Under the pieces are notes generated by a model that made no database searches, was not told where the DNA came from, and saw nothing but the letters and a program-made list of their open reading frames with translations. 64,000 bases of DNA from Prochilodus magdalenae (lineage: Eukaryota; Chordata; Actinopteri; Characiformes; Prochilodontidae): NCBI GenBank assembly GCA_024036415.1, contig JAMWET010000692.1:171001-235000 (forward strand). Direction: 5' to 3'. Of the stretch, positions 24,166 to 35,754 are shown piece after piece; position 1 is the first letter of the stretch, and each line of letters starts with the position of its first letter. The position numbers were made by a program, and so were the translations under genes.

Positions 24166-24244
24166 CGGAAAATTCTATCAAAAAAGCTGGTGAATTCACG
24201 TTGATTTCAGCTTTGTAGTTTAAACATCTGGGCCATTTTTGATA

Positions 24245-25186
24245 CTCATCGTCAAAAATGTAGTTGTGCCAGAGGGAAGTGCGGGATTGCAGTGCTGTTG
24301 CGAAGGAAGATAAAGGTTACCAGGATCAATAAATGATGATAAATTTAGACTGATATGATTCATATTTACAGAGCTACACATATAGTAGTAGTGTCTCTCA
24401 GTACAGTGTTGGGCCGCCATGTTCATTAACGCAATGCCAGACGTCTCGGCATGGAGTTGTAGAGGTTCCTAATGGTGTCCTGTGATAATCCATCCCATGC
24501 ATCTTAAATATTCTCACACAGTTCCTGCAGATGGTGCTGTAGAGGTGGAGATCCAGCCTTCTGGATGCGTGATAACCAGCCCTTCATCTTGGTGCTGAAC
24601 ACGGTGCCTCCACAAACGGATATATTGACCATCTCCACCAAGACAAAAGCGGGACTCACTATAGATGACCCACTGCCATTCTGAGTCACTCCATGACAGT
24701 CTGGCACGACACCATCGTAGTCTTTGGCGACGTTGTTGTGGGGTTAAGAGCAGTCCTCATAAGACCTGTTGGTTCTTTCTGTCTGTGGTTGGTGTAGGTC
24801 TCTCAGATCCCTTATGTGGCTCCTGCATCCCTTCTTCTGTCGACTGCTGCGTGACTAGAAAGACGCACAATATGTCAATAAGACTATCCGGCCTCCCGGA
24901 GCCACACAATGAGATCCCTCTCCAAGTCTTCTCTGAGGTGTACTTCACTTACAGTGAAAGGATGCTACTAACAAGACAGCACAAGTCAGAATCGAGCGCA
25001 TGCACAACAGGACGACCTTATACAGTCAGTCAGGTACAGTGATAAGGTCGGTTCCTGCTTATGTCACTTGCACGGGTGAGCGTGAAACTTGGATCATTAG
25101 CATGTCTCATGATGTCAAACCCACCCACCAAGTTTCCTGTTGGTTATTTCCTTGTGAGTGCAGTCATTTTTGTTTGATGATGGGTG
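24245..25186 (-). mobile_element. Tc1-like family A, copy 4 (long form)
   Basis: TA dinucleotides flank both ends (24243-24244 and 25187-25188). Unlike most copies it keeps extra sequence at 24775-25020. Read on the minus strand this gives EDLERDLIVWLREAG, which resembles the first helix-turn-helix of Tc1 transposases. The catalytic-core deletion is the same as in copy 1, and stops and frameshifts are frequent. Confidence 0.8.
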
Positions 25187-25189
25187 TAT

Positions 25190-26120
25190 ATAGAATTCCA
25201 TGGAATGAAGTCCACACAAGCTTGCTCGAAATCTCTTTGAGGCCTTCAGTGCTAAGTAGAACAACACTGACTCGCCTCTCTGTAAAAGATTGTCTGCAAG
25301 TTTAACACACAAAACTTCACTGTTTAAAGAGATCAAAGGGAAACGCTTCCCGAACTAATTTCGGCACAGATAGTTCTGTTTCTCAGTTGCTTCATGTGGT
25401 TTTGCCTTGAATCTGAGAAGACAAATTTCCTGGGGGCCCGTTAGTCATGAAAAGAAGCTTGGCGGAATTTAAAGCCGGGTGATGTTAGCATTATGTCGTC
25501 CTGATCTCTGGTCAGTTGTATTGCCCGGACAGATGGGGACACGGCCGTGGATTTTTTGGCAGCGGTGCAGTTTGGCAGCATGGGACATATTTCTCTTGGT
25601 GATTCGAAAATTAGTCAGGATTTACTGCTTCATTAATGTGTGGCACATACACCGCATCAAACACACTGAATTCAGTATTCAATACAATTAGGCAGGGAAG
25701 CTCTAAGACTTCACTTAAGAACTCATGACAGATGGGCTTATCGACGCTAGCATTAAACAGAAGAGTCTCAAGAGGCGACTCTTTCATTGAATGAGCTCTT
25801 GAAGGACTGAATTTAATTAACCCAGTCAGACCAGCTATAGCAACCATGGGAGGAAACTGTCTGTAGAGAAGCAATTCTGAATAAAAAGTTTTTCCAGTAG
25901 TACTGAAGATATAAGGGGCTAAGTAATAGGCTCAAGCTCAAGTATCGGTTTGGATTATTTCGTTTTGTCATCCGACTAATAAAGGTATACAGAAGGCGTA
26001 ATACAGGGGTGTAAACAGGAATTTCCCAATATGATGCGCATTATCGTTTTGGACCACAGCACAGTATATGTTGACACAGAAGTACAAACTAATACAACTT
26101 GTAACATCTATGGTGTATTC
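25190..26120. other. No gene seen
   Basis: Unique-looking intronic sequence with no exon, RNA gene or transposon recognised. Confidence 0.35.
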
Positions 26121-26127
26121 TTTTATT

Positions 26128-26790
26128 TTAGTGATGCGCCAAATGTTTGCCAACTGAAAATTATTCGGCCCAAAATGGTGGAAAAAACACTTCCGGTCTA
26201 AAGAACGAATAATGACATTATTAATGACGTCATTAGCTTCTTCTAGTTTCCAGATGTAGACGGGAACTAAAGTGGAACTTTTAACCAGCTCCAGGGTGAT
26301 ACCCTCTTTAACGGGTTTCCCACTACGAATTACACCGAAGCACCTCAACCTTTCCCAGCTTTTCTTCAGTTTCAAGCATTCCAGCCAAACAGAGCGCCAC
26401 GCAGAGTAAAGAACAGAACAGAGCCGCTACAGGGAGGCATCCTCTATAAAGAAACACAAACCCCAGTTTTACAACATCCTAATAAAATCGTGACTAGTGT
26501 GGACTAGGCGCTCTCTGTGAAGGCAGCAGACAGTCGGCTGGTTTGGGATTTTTTGCTGATTTGTCTGCTGGGATAAAAAAGTGTGGGGTTAAAAATGTTC
26601 AGTGTTGAAATTCAGTTTAGTGAAGACCAAGACACAAACAAACATGTAACCAATTTATACCATGGTGAAAAAATTGGCTACATAAATGATAGACCGTGAA
26701 AAACCATGTTCAGTATTCGGCCAAATGTTAATTTTGTTCGGTTTTGGCTTTCGTGAAAAACAGATTTTCATTTCAATGCATCTTTAATTT
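26128..26790. mobile_element. Probable non-autonomous hAT-like element
   Basis: The left end AGTGATGCGCCAAATGTTTG and the inverted right end (AAAGATGCATTGAAATGAAA on the other strand) resemble the TAGGGATGCACCGAAA ends of hAT elements. The right part carries TTCGGCCAAATGTTAATTTT then GTTCGGTTTTGGCTTTCGTG, typical of fish hAT tails. A TTTATTT word flanks both ends and could be the remains of an 8-bp target duplication. No transposase was recognised in the 135-codon minus-strand frame at 25968-26375. Confidence 0.5.
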
Positions 26791-27062
26791 ATTTATTTGT
26801 TTATCTGTTTCACAAAACATGTTTTTTTCTATGAGTTCCATTATTGTCTCTAAAAAACAACAGTGCTACAGCATGTAGAAAATAAAAAGAATGTGAAGAG
26901 TGATCTTGTGTTTCCATAAAAAGTGTGGCTGAAGTGAGTGAACAGGTATATTGTAACCTGGTTCAGTCACCCCCTGCAAGATTCCGAACCCACAACCGCA
27001 TAGAGATGGAGTCAGAATCTCCATTTAGCTGCTTCTTGCATCCATGAATGAAACTTGAAACA

Positions 27063-27770
27063 TGTCAGTGAAGTTTCATGCTTGTCCGCCTATGTGACAT
27101 AGGCCCTTTTCACTGTACCTGACTGCCAGAAAAGCCACAACTGCGGACACTCAGCGAGCAGTGATGTCCTCCATGAGTCGTCCTGTACTAACAGCACCAT
27201 TGGCAGACGGATGCACGAGGCAGGATTAAATTTCACGCAGACCGTTATGACGACTGTCCTTAACACCACGTCACTGTCACCAAAGACTGCAATGGTGTCG
27301 TGCCAGACTGTCATGGAGTGACTCAGAATGGCAGGGGGTCATCTTCAGTGCCGAGTCCCACTTTCGTCTTGGTGGAGACGACCAACAAATCCATGTGGAG
27401 GACTTGTGATCAGCACCAAGATGAACGGTTTGTTGTCACACGTCCAGAAGGCCTGGTGTCACTCCACCTCCACCCCTACCGCACCATCTGCAGGAACTGT
27501 GTGCGAATGTTCAAGCTGCATGGGATGGGTTATCACAGGACACCATTAGGAACCTCTACAACTCCATGCCGAGACGTCTGGCATGTTCTGTTAGCCTGAC
27601 GCCGTACTGAGAGACAGACTTCTGTATGTGTAGCTCAGTAAATATTGATCATATCAGTCTAAATGTATTGTATCTATTGTAATCTATTGTTCCTGGTGAC
27701 CTTTATCTTCCTTCCCAACAGCAATGCAATCCCACACTTCCTTCTGGGTGCAGCTGTTCTGGTGACAAGG
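27063..27770 (+). mobile_element. Tc1-like family A, copy 5
   Basis: Plus orientation. The first catalytic Asp is lost here: the FSDES position reads FSAES at about 27345-27360. The RRPGV to HHLQELC join is present at about 27440-27500. The right end shows CTTCTGGGTGCAGCTGTTCT. Confidence 0.85.
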
Positions 27771-28330
27771 AGTCTAATGATGCTCAGTAAAGTTTGTTCA
27801 ATACTCTACTGTCTAAATAGTCCCAGTCATATTCATGTATTCAAATCAGAGAAGTGGACAGCTGAGTTGTCTGGCCCATTACTGATCCTTCGGTCTTTGT
27901 ATGTGAGCCTGAATTTGTAATATACAGCCATTGGAAAAGCATAAAGTCTTTAACGAAGGTCTAAAGGGACGAATGTTAAATGAAGAAATAATGAAGCTGT
28001 TGCTTTGTAGACTTCAGACCAGCTAAAGTGGCTCCCTCTCTCTCTCTCTTTATCTGCACTATCTTTCTAATTGCGTGGCAGACAAGCACTACGACTCGAT
28101 GATCTCACTTCATTGTCATGACAACAGCGTTAACGTCTCTCTTTGGTGTCGTTAAAGACGATTAAAGCTTTTTGTTGGTGGCTCGTCAGTCAGGTCAAAC
28201 GTCTAATGATTTTCTGGAATGATCTTTGGTGATATCGCTTGGGCAGCTATTAGCCATCAAATGTGATCTGCTGCAGCCAGACAATAACCTCCGTCTTTCT
28301 TACAGGCCGGAGCAGCAGTCGCTCATTTTG
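27771..28330. other. No gene; 28060-28320 looks like a candidate conserved non-coding segment
   Basis: A non-repetitive stretch with TAAT-type words and GATGATCTCACTTCATTGTC, TGACAACAGCG, CGATTAAAGC and CTAATGATTTTCTGG. Homeodomain-like ATTA/TAAT sites and the absence of transposon signatures suggest a regulatory element, but conservation is not tested. Confidence 0.3.
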
Positions 28331-28339
28331 GAGACAGCC

Positions 28340-29280
28340 AAAACGGAATAAAGGAAAAGAGAGAGAGAGTGAGGAGAGAGAGTGAGAAGAGAGAGGAAGA
28401 GAGAGGCAGGGAGAGAGGAAGAGGGAGAGAGAATAAGGAAAGGAGAGAGACGAGAGAGAAAGTAAAAGCGAGAAGAAGAAGAAACACTAAGAGAAAGTAG
28501 GACGAAGAGGGGAGTAAGAGAAAGTAGAGAAAAGAGCGAGTGAGAGGTACAATTAGAAGACGAAGAAAGAGGGACAGAGATGATATAGAGAGTGGGACAG
28601 ATAGAAAAACAGAAAATTAGCAAGAGTCATAGAAGGTAGAGAGTGTGAGAGAGAAAGGAAAAGAGGTACAAAGAAGAAAGGGAGAAAGAGAAAGAGGGAG
28701 TGAGAAAATGTCAGAAGAGAGAAAGAAACGACCTAAAGCCCAGATGAGGCATGGAGTGTTAGAGAGAAAGAAGGAGAATAGAAAGAGGTATTGAGAGAAA
28801 GAGGAAGAGGTAAAGAGAGAGAGAAGTGAGAAGGGACAGAAAGAACAGAGAGATGATAAAAAAGGAGGAGAGTGTGTGTAAGAGATAAAGAAACAAAAAG
28901 AGGAATGAGAGTCAAAGGGGGAGTTAGCAAGAGGGAAAGAGGGATGTTAGAGACGAATAGATAAAGGTATAAAAGCACAGACGAGGTATAGAGTGTGTGT
29001 GTGAGAGAGAACGAGAAAAGAGGAGGAGGACTTAAGAGAAAGAAGGACAAAAGAAAGGGAGAAAGAAAAGTGAGAGAGAAAAGGTCAGAAGGAAAGAAGA
29101 GGGACAGAGATGATAGAGAAGGAGAAGAGAAAGAAAGTCAGGGGCAATGTCAGCGCGAGGGAAAGAGGGATGTTAGAGACAGATAGATAATGATATGTAA
29201 AGACAGAGTAGGCAGACAGAGTGTGTGAGAGCGAGAGAGGTGGAGAGCGAGAGAGATGGAGAGAGAGAGAAAGAAGCATC
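28340..29280 (+). repeat. Polypurine (GA-rich) tract of about 940 bp with about 225-bp internal repeats
   Basis: The plus strand is overwhelmingly A and G. A segment beginning GGGAAAGAGGGATGTTAGAGAC occurs near 28934 and again near 29158, about 225 bp apart, each followed by a related ATAGATAA...GAGTGTGTG stretch. A second pair shares AGAGGGACAGAGATGATA near 28567 and 29098. Long minus-strand Ser/Leu-rich frames here are a composition effect. Confidence 0.9.
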
Positions 29281-29516
29281 TTTGTTGTTTTCCAGCTTGT
29301 AAGACAAGTGAACTATTTTTGGTTCTGCTTGTTAGTCGGAGAGACGGATCCGCCTTCATTTGATCCACACATACAGCATGTATTACGGCTGACTGGGATT
29401 AACCACAGACCTTTCTCCTCAAACCAATTAAACCCGGCTCTCCGAACAACGCAGCCTGTCCTCCGGAATACAGGGCGTTCCTTAATTCGGCCTCTTCATA
29501 ATTCTGGCTAATTCAC

Positions 29517-29517
<1 letters not shown>

Positions 29518-29581
<64 letters not shown>

Positions 29582-29785
29582 TACACACACATACATACAC
29601 ATCTATACATATACATATACACACACATATACACACACCTGCACATACACCACAGATACATATACGCACACATATACATACATATACACACACACACATA
29701 TATACATACACATGTACATATGCACACACATATACACACACCTGCACACCACAGATACATATACACACACATATACATACATATA
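29518..29785. repeat. (CA)n/(TACA)n microsatellite, left half
   Basis: A clean CA run of about 57 bp is followed by ACATA-rich degenerate repeat. A Tc1 element is inserted at its right edge and the same type of repeat resumes at 31391. Confidence 0.95.
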
Positions 29786-31390
29786 CAGTATGGTGTGAAA
29801 GTTTGGGCAGCGTTGTTAATTTCCTGATTTACCTTTATAAAGTATTGATTGTTTGGATAAAAAAATTGCGTTAAATATATCATATAGGGGACAAACACAG
29901 TGATATTTGAGAAGTGAAATGAAGTTTATATGAATTACAGAAAGTGTGCAATAATTGTCTAAACAAAAGTAGGCAGGTGCATAAATATGAGCACTGTTGT
30001 GATTTTACTGATTTCAAAACCTTTAGAACTAATTATTGGAACTCAAATTTGGTTTGGTAAGTTCAGTGACCCTTGACCTCCATACACAGGTGACTCTAAT
30101 TATGAGAAAGGGTATTTAAGGGGGGCAATTGTAAGTTTTTCTCCTCTTTGCATTTTCTCTGAAGAGTCGCAGCATGGGAGTCTCAAAACAACTTTCAAAT
30201 GACCTGAAAACAAAGATTGTTCACCGTCATGGTTTAGGGGAAGGATACAGAAAGCTATCTCAGAGATTTCAGCTTTCAGTCTCCACTGTGAGAAACACTG
30301 TGAGAAAATGGAAGACCACAGGCACAGTTCAAGTCAAGGCTCGAAGTGGCAGACCAAGAAAAATCTGGAATAAACAGAAGCGAAGGATGTTGAGAACAGT
30401 CAGAGTCAACCCACAGACCAGCACCAAAGAACTACAACATGATCTTGCTGCTGATGTATCGTGCATCGTTCAACTATTCAGCGCACTTTACACAAAGAGA
30501 TGCTGTATGGGAGAGTGATGCAGAGGAAGCCTTTTCTCCGCCCACATCACAAACAGAGCCGCTTGAGGTATGCTAAAGCACATTTGGACAAGCCAGCTTC
30601 ATTTTGGAATAAGGTGCTGTGTTGTTTGGGCATAACAAGGGCCGTTATGCATGGAGGAAAAAGAACACAGCACTCCAAGAAAAACACCTGCTACCTACAG
30701 TAAAATTTGGTGGTGGTTCCATCATGCTGTGGGGCTGTGTGGCCAGTACAGGGACTGGGAATCTTGTTAAACTTGAGGAACGCATGGATTCCAATCAATA
30801 TCAGCAGATTCTGGAGACCAATGTCCAGGAATCAGTGAAAAAGCTGAAGCTGCGTCGGAGCTGGATCTTCCAACAAGACAACGACCCTAAACACTGCTCA
30901 AAATCTACTAATGCATTCATGCAGAGGAACAAGTACAACGTTCTGGAATGGCCATCTCAGTCCCCAGACCTGAATATTATTGAAAATCTGTGGTGTCACT
31001 TAAAGAGAGCTGTCCATGCTCGGAAACCATCAAACCTGAATGAACTAAAGATGCTTTGTAAAGAAGAATGGTCTAAAATACCTTCAGCCACAATCCAGAC
31101 TCTCATTAGAAGCTATAGGAAGCGTTTAGAGGCTGTTATTTCTGTGAAAGGAGGATCTACTAAAGGTTTTTTTTTTTTGGTGCCCAAATTTATGCACCTG
31201 CCTACTTTTGTTTAGACAATTATTGCACACTTTCTGTAAATCATATAAACTTCATTTCACTTCTCAAATATCACTGTGTTTGTCCCCTATATGATATATT
31301 TAACGCAATTTTTTTTATCCAAACAGTCAATGCTTTATAAAGGTAAATCAGGAAAATTAACAACACTGCCCAAACTTTTGCACCCCACTG
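29786..31390 (+). mobile_element. Nearly full-length Tc1 transposon (1605 bp), long inverted ends
   Basis: The element runs from CAGTATGGTGTGAAAGTTTG at 29786 to CACCCCACTG at 31390 with TA on both sides (29784-29785 and 31391-31392). The ends are inverted repeats of about 215 bp with few differences (AAGTTTGGGCA..., TTATAAAG..., ATATCATATAGGGGACAAAC, GAAGTTTATATGA, AAAGTAGGCAGGTGCATAAA). High arm similarity suggests a fairly recent insertion. It landed inside a CA microsatellite. The transposase gene within it is broken (see 30174-31215). Confidence 0.95.
30174..31215 (+). pseudogene. Tc1-family transposase, frameshifted, first catalytic Asp deleted
   Basis: The start MGVSKQLSNDLKTKIVHRHG opens a paired helix-turn-helix domain (LSQRFQLSVSTVRNTVRKW; GRPRK hook). 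Frame 1 is open to about 30455, then a one-base-type shift moves the reading to VHRSTIQRTLHKEMLYGRV up to WNKVL at about 30620. There about 22 bases expected to encode the WSDETK block are absent, shifting to the third frame, which is then open to 31215: LFGHNKGRYAWRKKN, GGGSIMLWGCV, IFQQDNDPKH (second Asp), SQSPDLNIIENLWCHLKRAV (last acidic residue region). So two of three catalytic positions remain, and the element cannot make active enzyme. I recall family length as about 340 residues, in line with this span. Confidence 0.9.
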
Positions 31391-31590
31391 TATATATACA
31401 CACACCTGCACATACACACACATACATATACACATACACACACACATGTACATACACAAACACACACACACACACACACACACCTACACACAGACACATG
31501 CACACACAAACACACTTGCACACACATGCCTACACACACACATACCTGAACACAGAAACACAAATGCATACACACAGCTGTTGATTCAAA
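31391..31590. repeat. (CA)n/(TACA)n microsatellite, right half
   Basis: ACACAC and ACATAC repeats continue the tract interrupted by the Tc1 element. Confidence 0.92.
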
Positions 31591-32370
31591 CACACACCTC
31601 TCAGTGTAACCTACACCATTTATAAGAACATGAGAAGATGTGACTCATGCAGAGCAAGCTCTGGAGTTTGTGAAAACTGATATTAGCCATAAAGTATACC
31701 ATATGTCCAACGACTGTCTGCACACAGCCAATAAAGCGCAGCAAACACGGCCTCAGTTCTCTTCTGTTAGTAATAAAGTGTCTAGCCCCCGCGTGTCGCT
31801 CACAGCCAGCTGGGAGTTTTATGATTGTCCTGCTCGGTTTCGTTTGTGCGAATGTGCTGGAGGAGACAATCCTGAGAGATCGTTTTGTGCTCAGGCACGT
31901 AGAGACGCTTTTCTAGCTCCAGACGTTCAGGCCAGGCCTAAAAAAGAACTGAAAGTCATTTTCATTATTCCTCAAGACTCACGCTAAAGTGACATTTACC
32001 AGGTCGGTCTCAAACGCCTGCCTATTCCCTTAATAGCCGCTGCTCTTAAGGTCACTTTGTAGAACACTACTATCAGGGGACTCGTGTGCAGGTGGAGAGC
32101 GCTGGACATTTTGCATCAGGCCTGAAAAAGGGAGCTTGTGTTTAGTCTACAGAACGCTTTACCGAGCGTGTGACTGTTAGAACCGGCACTGTGTTATACT
32201 TAATTATGATGAACGAATATGAAAAACGTATTACCGGAGGAACGAGAGAGAGCGAGAGTGAAGGAGTGATGAATGCTGGCTTTGAGTTCATTTAGATTAT
32301 TAAAGCTGGAATTGCAAAAAAAAAAGCACCTGCCTGCCTCAGGACTAGTCCTGGGTCATTATCAATTCAG
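31591..32370. other. No gene seen
   Basis: A 115-codon frame at 31640-31987 shows no family resemblance. The rest is unique-looking. Confidence 0.35.
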
Positions 32371-32375
32371 AGATA

Positions 32376-33140
32376 CACTCATCATCCAAGGAATAGCTGC
32401 ACCCAGACGGAAGTGTGGGACTGCAGTGCTGTTGGGAAGGAAGATAAAGGTTACCAAGGTTACCAGGAACAATAAATGATAATACATTTAGACTGATAGG
32501 ATCAATATGTATTGAGCTACACATACAGAAGTAGTGTATCCCAGTATGGTGTCGGGCCGCCATGGTTTCTAACACGACATGCCGGACATCTTAGCATGGA
32601 GTTCCTAATGGTGTCCTGTGATGACCCATCCCATGCAGCTTGAACATCCTCACACAGTTCCTGCAGATGGTGCAGTAGGGGTGGAGGTGGAGAGACGTCA
32701 GGCCCTCTGGGTGTGTGACAACAAACTTTTCATCTTGGTGCTGACCACGGTGCCTCCACACACGGATTCCTCGGTTGTCTCCACCAAGACGAAAGCGGGA
32801 CTCGTCACTGCAGATGACCCGCTGCCATTCTGAGTCACTCCCTCAGTCTGGCTCGACACCGTTGCAGTCTTTGACGATGTTGACATGGTGTTAAGGACAG
32901 TCGTCATAACGGTCTGCTGGCATGTAGTCCTGCTGCGTGCAGACCTCTGACAATCGTGCTGTCACTAACATGATGACTCATGGAGGACATTGCTGCTCAC
33001 TGAATGTCCTCAATCGTGGCTGTTGGGTCAGTCTGGTACAGCGATAGGCCCAACCTTCCTTATGTCGTGTCCAGTCAGTGAATCATGCACCTGTCTCATC
33101 CACCAAGTTTCATGCCTGTCGGTTGGTCCCTGTATATTGT
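32376..33140 (-). mobile_element. Tc1-like family A, copy 6
   Basis: The left terminus CACTCATCATCC follows TA at 32374-32375. The RRPGV/HHLQELC join (seen inverted) lies around 32655-32700. The right terminus is eroded after CCACCAAGTTTCATGCCTGT. Confidence 0.85.
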
Positions 33141-33439
33141 GATTAGTAAATCGATGCAGACACAGGTGGACTGATATTCCTGAAGCTGTATGCATGCTGC
33201 AGCTGCCTTGGCACTTCGTCTGTGCCCATGTGCTCAGTGCTCAGTAAACTGTTCCAGGTGGAATTGTTATTCACGTTGCATCACTGATGGCAGGGGAGAA
33301 AAAGAACAAGCTGTTAATGTAGTGAAACACTTTTACGTGTTAGCAGGGCTGAGAAATGGTTTTGCTCGTATTTAATGTTAGGCAAGTGCATAATTACATA
33401 CCTTGCTGTAAACATCATGAGTGGTAAGTGAATTTCTGG

Positions 33440-34125
33440 TGGCCCAGTGGCCACTTTATTAGGTACACCTCCCTATATCTACACACATTGTCCATTCTAT
33501 CTGTCCACTGACCATATAGGAGCATTCTGTAGTTCTAAAGTTACAGACTATAGTCCATCTGTTTCTCTGTATACTGTATTACCATGTTCTTCAATGGTCA
33601 GGACCCCCACAGGACCACCACAGGGCAGGTATTATGTGGGTGATGGATCATTCTCAGCAGTGACTCTGACGTGGTGGTGGTGTGTTAGTGTGTGTTGTGC
33701 TGGTGTGAGTGGATCAGACACCTCAGTGTCACTGCTGGACTGAGAATAGTCCACTAACCACAAACTCCACCATCCTGTGGGCAGTGATCTATAGATAGTG
33801 TCCTGTGGGTAGTGTCCTGTGGGCAGTGTCCTGTGACCACTGATGAAGGACTACAGGATGACCAACACTGCACTGTCCAGCAGCAGATGAGCTATCGTCT
33901 CTGACTGTACATCTACAAGGTGGACGAGTAGAGTGGAGTAGGAGTGTCTAATAGAGTGGACAGTGAGTGCACAGGGTGTTTAACACTCCAGCAGCCCTGC
34001 TGTGTCTGATCCACTCACACCAGCACCACACACACTAACACATCACCACCACGTCAGTGTCACTGCAGTGCTGAGAATGATCCACCACCCACATAGTACC
34101 TGCTCCTATATGGTCAGGGGTAACC
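33440..34125. repeat. Large palindromic (fold-back) repeat, family P
   Basis: The left arm (CATTCTCAGCAGTGACTCTG, GTGGTGTGTTAGTGTGTGTT, GAGTGGATCAGACAC) is answered in inverted form by the right arm (GTGTCTGATCCACTCACACC, AACACATCACCACCACGTCA, TGCTGAGAATGATCC). The middle carries GTGACCACTGATGAAGGACT and TCTACAAGGTGGACGA. This sequence is a common fish fold-back repeat. The class assignment (hAT-like MITE) is from memory. The right outer end is truncated. Confidence 0.8.
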
Positions 34126-35213
34126 AAAACATGTCTGAATGGCGTCTGTTCGGTGTGATGCTGTGTTGTACTGAGGCCTTATCATCATGACGTGTACCGT
34201 GTTGTGAAGCTGCTCCTGAACCCCAATCAGGAGTCAAGGCGAGCCACCCTGCCCGTCGCAGCATGTCCTGATTGAGCGTCTGAGCGAATGAAATGAAGAA
34301 ATTATGAGAATGTTAACTGAGTCACACTCGCTCAGACACGCACAGACAGAAAAAGAGAAAAAAGTGATGGAATTAGAGGCTAAAAAAAAAGGTGTCCCTG
34401 TCACTTCAGTTACCTTGACAACCCGATTCATATTCCCCCGGCCCATGACGCATCCTCGGCTCAGCTCGTCAGTTCCACCGTGAGTAAGGGTGACATCACT
34501 TTACACGAACTAATAAAGCAACGCCTAATGGATCCGAATATAACATCATTAACTGCTTAATCGCCTTCGCACACACGCAATGAGCGGCTTTCCCGCGTGG
34601 GAGAGACGGGCCGTTATTAATGTAGGTAATATTGCGTGACCTGTGGCACAGAGCTTTGTGCTTCATAATAATGAGATTATTAAATGTGCATATGAGAGCA
34701 GTCGGAGAGGGAGGAGACCGAGAGGGCCAGACCCGAGGCCGGCGATGAAGGCTTGGGGAGCCCAATTGATGTGGCCACGCTTTTTCAAACAGGACAGGCG
34801 GGGGAGCTTCTGATTACCGTTCGGATCAGTAAATAAGCCTGAACAAAGACAGCAGACAAAAACGTTGAGTGACTTGTGGTTGCGCTCAGGCTTTGATCAA
34901 GATCAGTAAACAGCCAAAGCTAACAAAGCAAATGGGCTTGTTTAGCACATCTGAGGACAGAAGCCTGTAATGGCAAATGAAACACAGTACTAGGCTGCCA
35001 CCATGTTTCGCTGGACTCAAACCCACAGTGCATGCAGCACCTGCATCTGGGAAACTGTTGCTAAGTTTGACTGATGCTGGGCAGTAGGGCTGCACAATAT
35101 ATGGTTTTCTGCGTTGCCGTTGTAATGTGCGCATGTGCAATACTCGCATCGCACACGTGCAGCGTTAAGTAAGACAAATTTAATGAAGCATGTCATGCTA
35201 CAACTTATTTGCC
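34126..35213. other. No gene; 34490-34760 looks like a candidate conserved non-coding segment
   Basis: From 34500 to 34760 the sequence is non-repetitive and rich in homeodomain-like words (TTAATCGCC, GTTATTAATGTAG, TAATAATGAGATTATTAAAT) with CpG-bearing patches. No coding frame or transposon feature is seen. Confidence 0.3.
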
Positions 35214-35413
35214 GCTCTTTACATTTACCTGACGCTCTTATCCAGAGCGACTTACAAAGGTATTCATATTACAGGTGGGCCAATGTAGTGTTAAGAGTCT
35301 TGACCAAGGTGTATTCTTATTGGTGTAGCACAGCATAGTTACCCAGACCGGGATTTGAACCCCAGTCTCCCACATGTGGTGGTGGCGTTATCCGCTGAGC
35401 TACACCAACCACT
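35214..35413 (-). repeat. tRNA-derived SINE, full head
   Basis: On the minus strand the head reads GGTTGGTGTAGCTCAGCGGA then TAACGCC, giving an A box, and GGGGTTCAAATCCC, giving a B box. The tail holds TGTAAGTCGCTCTGGATAAG then AGCGTC, the tail motif common in teleost repeats. It is not a tRNA gene: no acceptor-stem pairing closes and the body continues into the SINE tail. Confidence 0.8.
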
Positions 35414-35754
35414 CTTACATGGTTCGTGCTCTCTGAATTAAGACTACACAAAGAGGAGTAGTCCAGCGCTCACCTGCTGTTGTGTTGGGTGCACTGAAAT
35501 CGATTATAGAGCATTGACATTCCAGAAAACATGGTTCAAGAGTTTTAAAGATTCATTTCTCAGCTTTTTATTATTATTTTCATTTTCACCCCAATCATAA
35601 CAATAAACCATGTTTCTTAATATTGGTGTTCAAGTCATCTGGTGAACATTCCTGAATAATTCTATATATGTGCAGACCTATTAGACAGCATTAAGCATTT
35701 TTCAAAGGTAATCATTGATAATTGATGATTAAAATATGGACATATACTATAAAC

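Noticed and set aside
28300..29368. Ser/Leu-rich minus-strand frames
   Set aside because: A pyrimidine-rich strand encodes few stops; composition artefact.
29482..29898. Cys/Val-rich open frame (138 codons)
   Set aside because: Produced by a CA/TACA microsatellite and a transposon end. The same applies to frames at 31271-31593, 37201-37475 and 58629-59381.
35330..35413. tRNA gene on the minus strand
   Set aside because: A and B boxes are present, but there is no closed acceptor stem and it runs into a SINE body with a second copy at 51228-51355.
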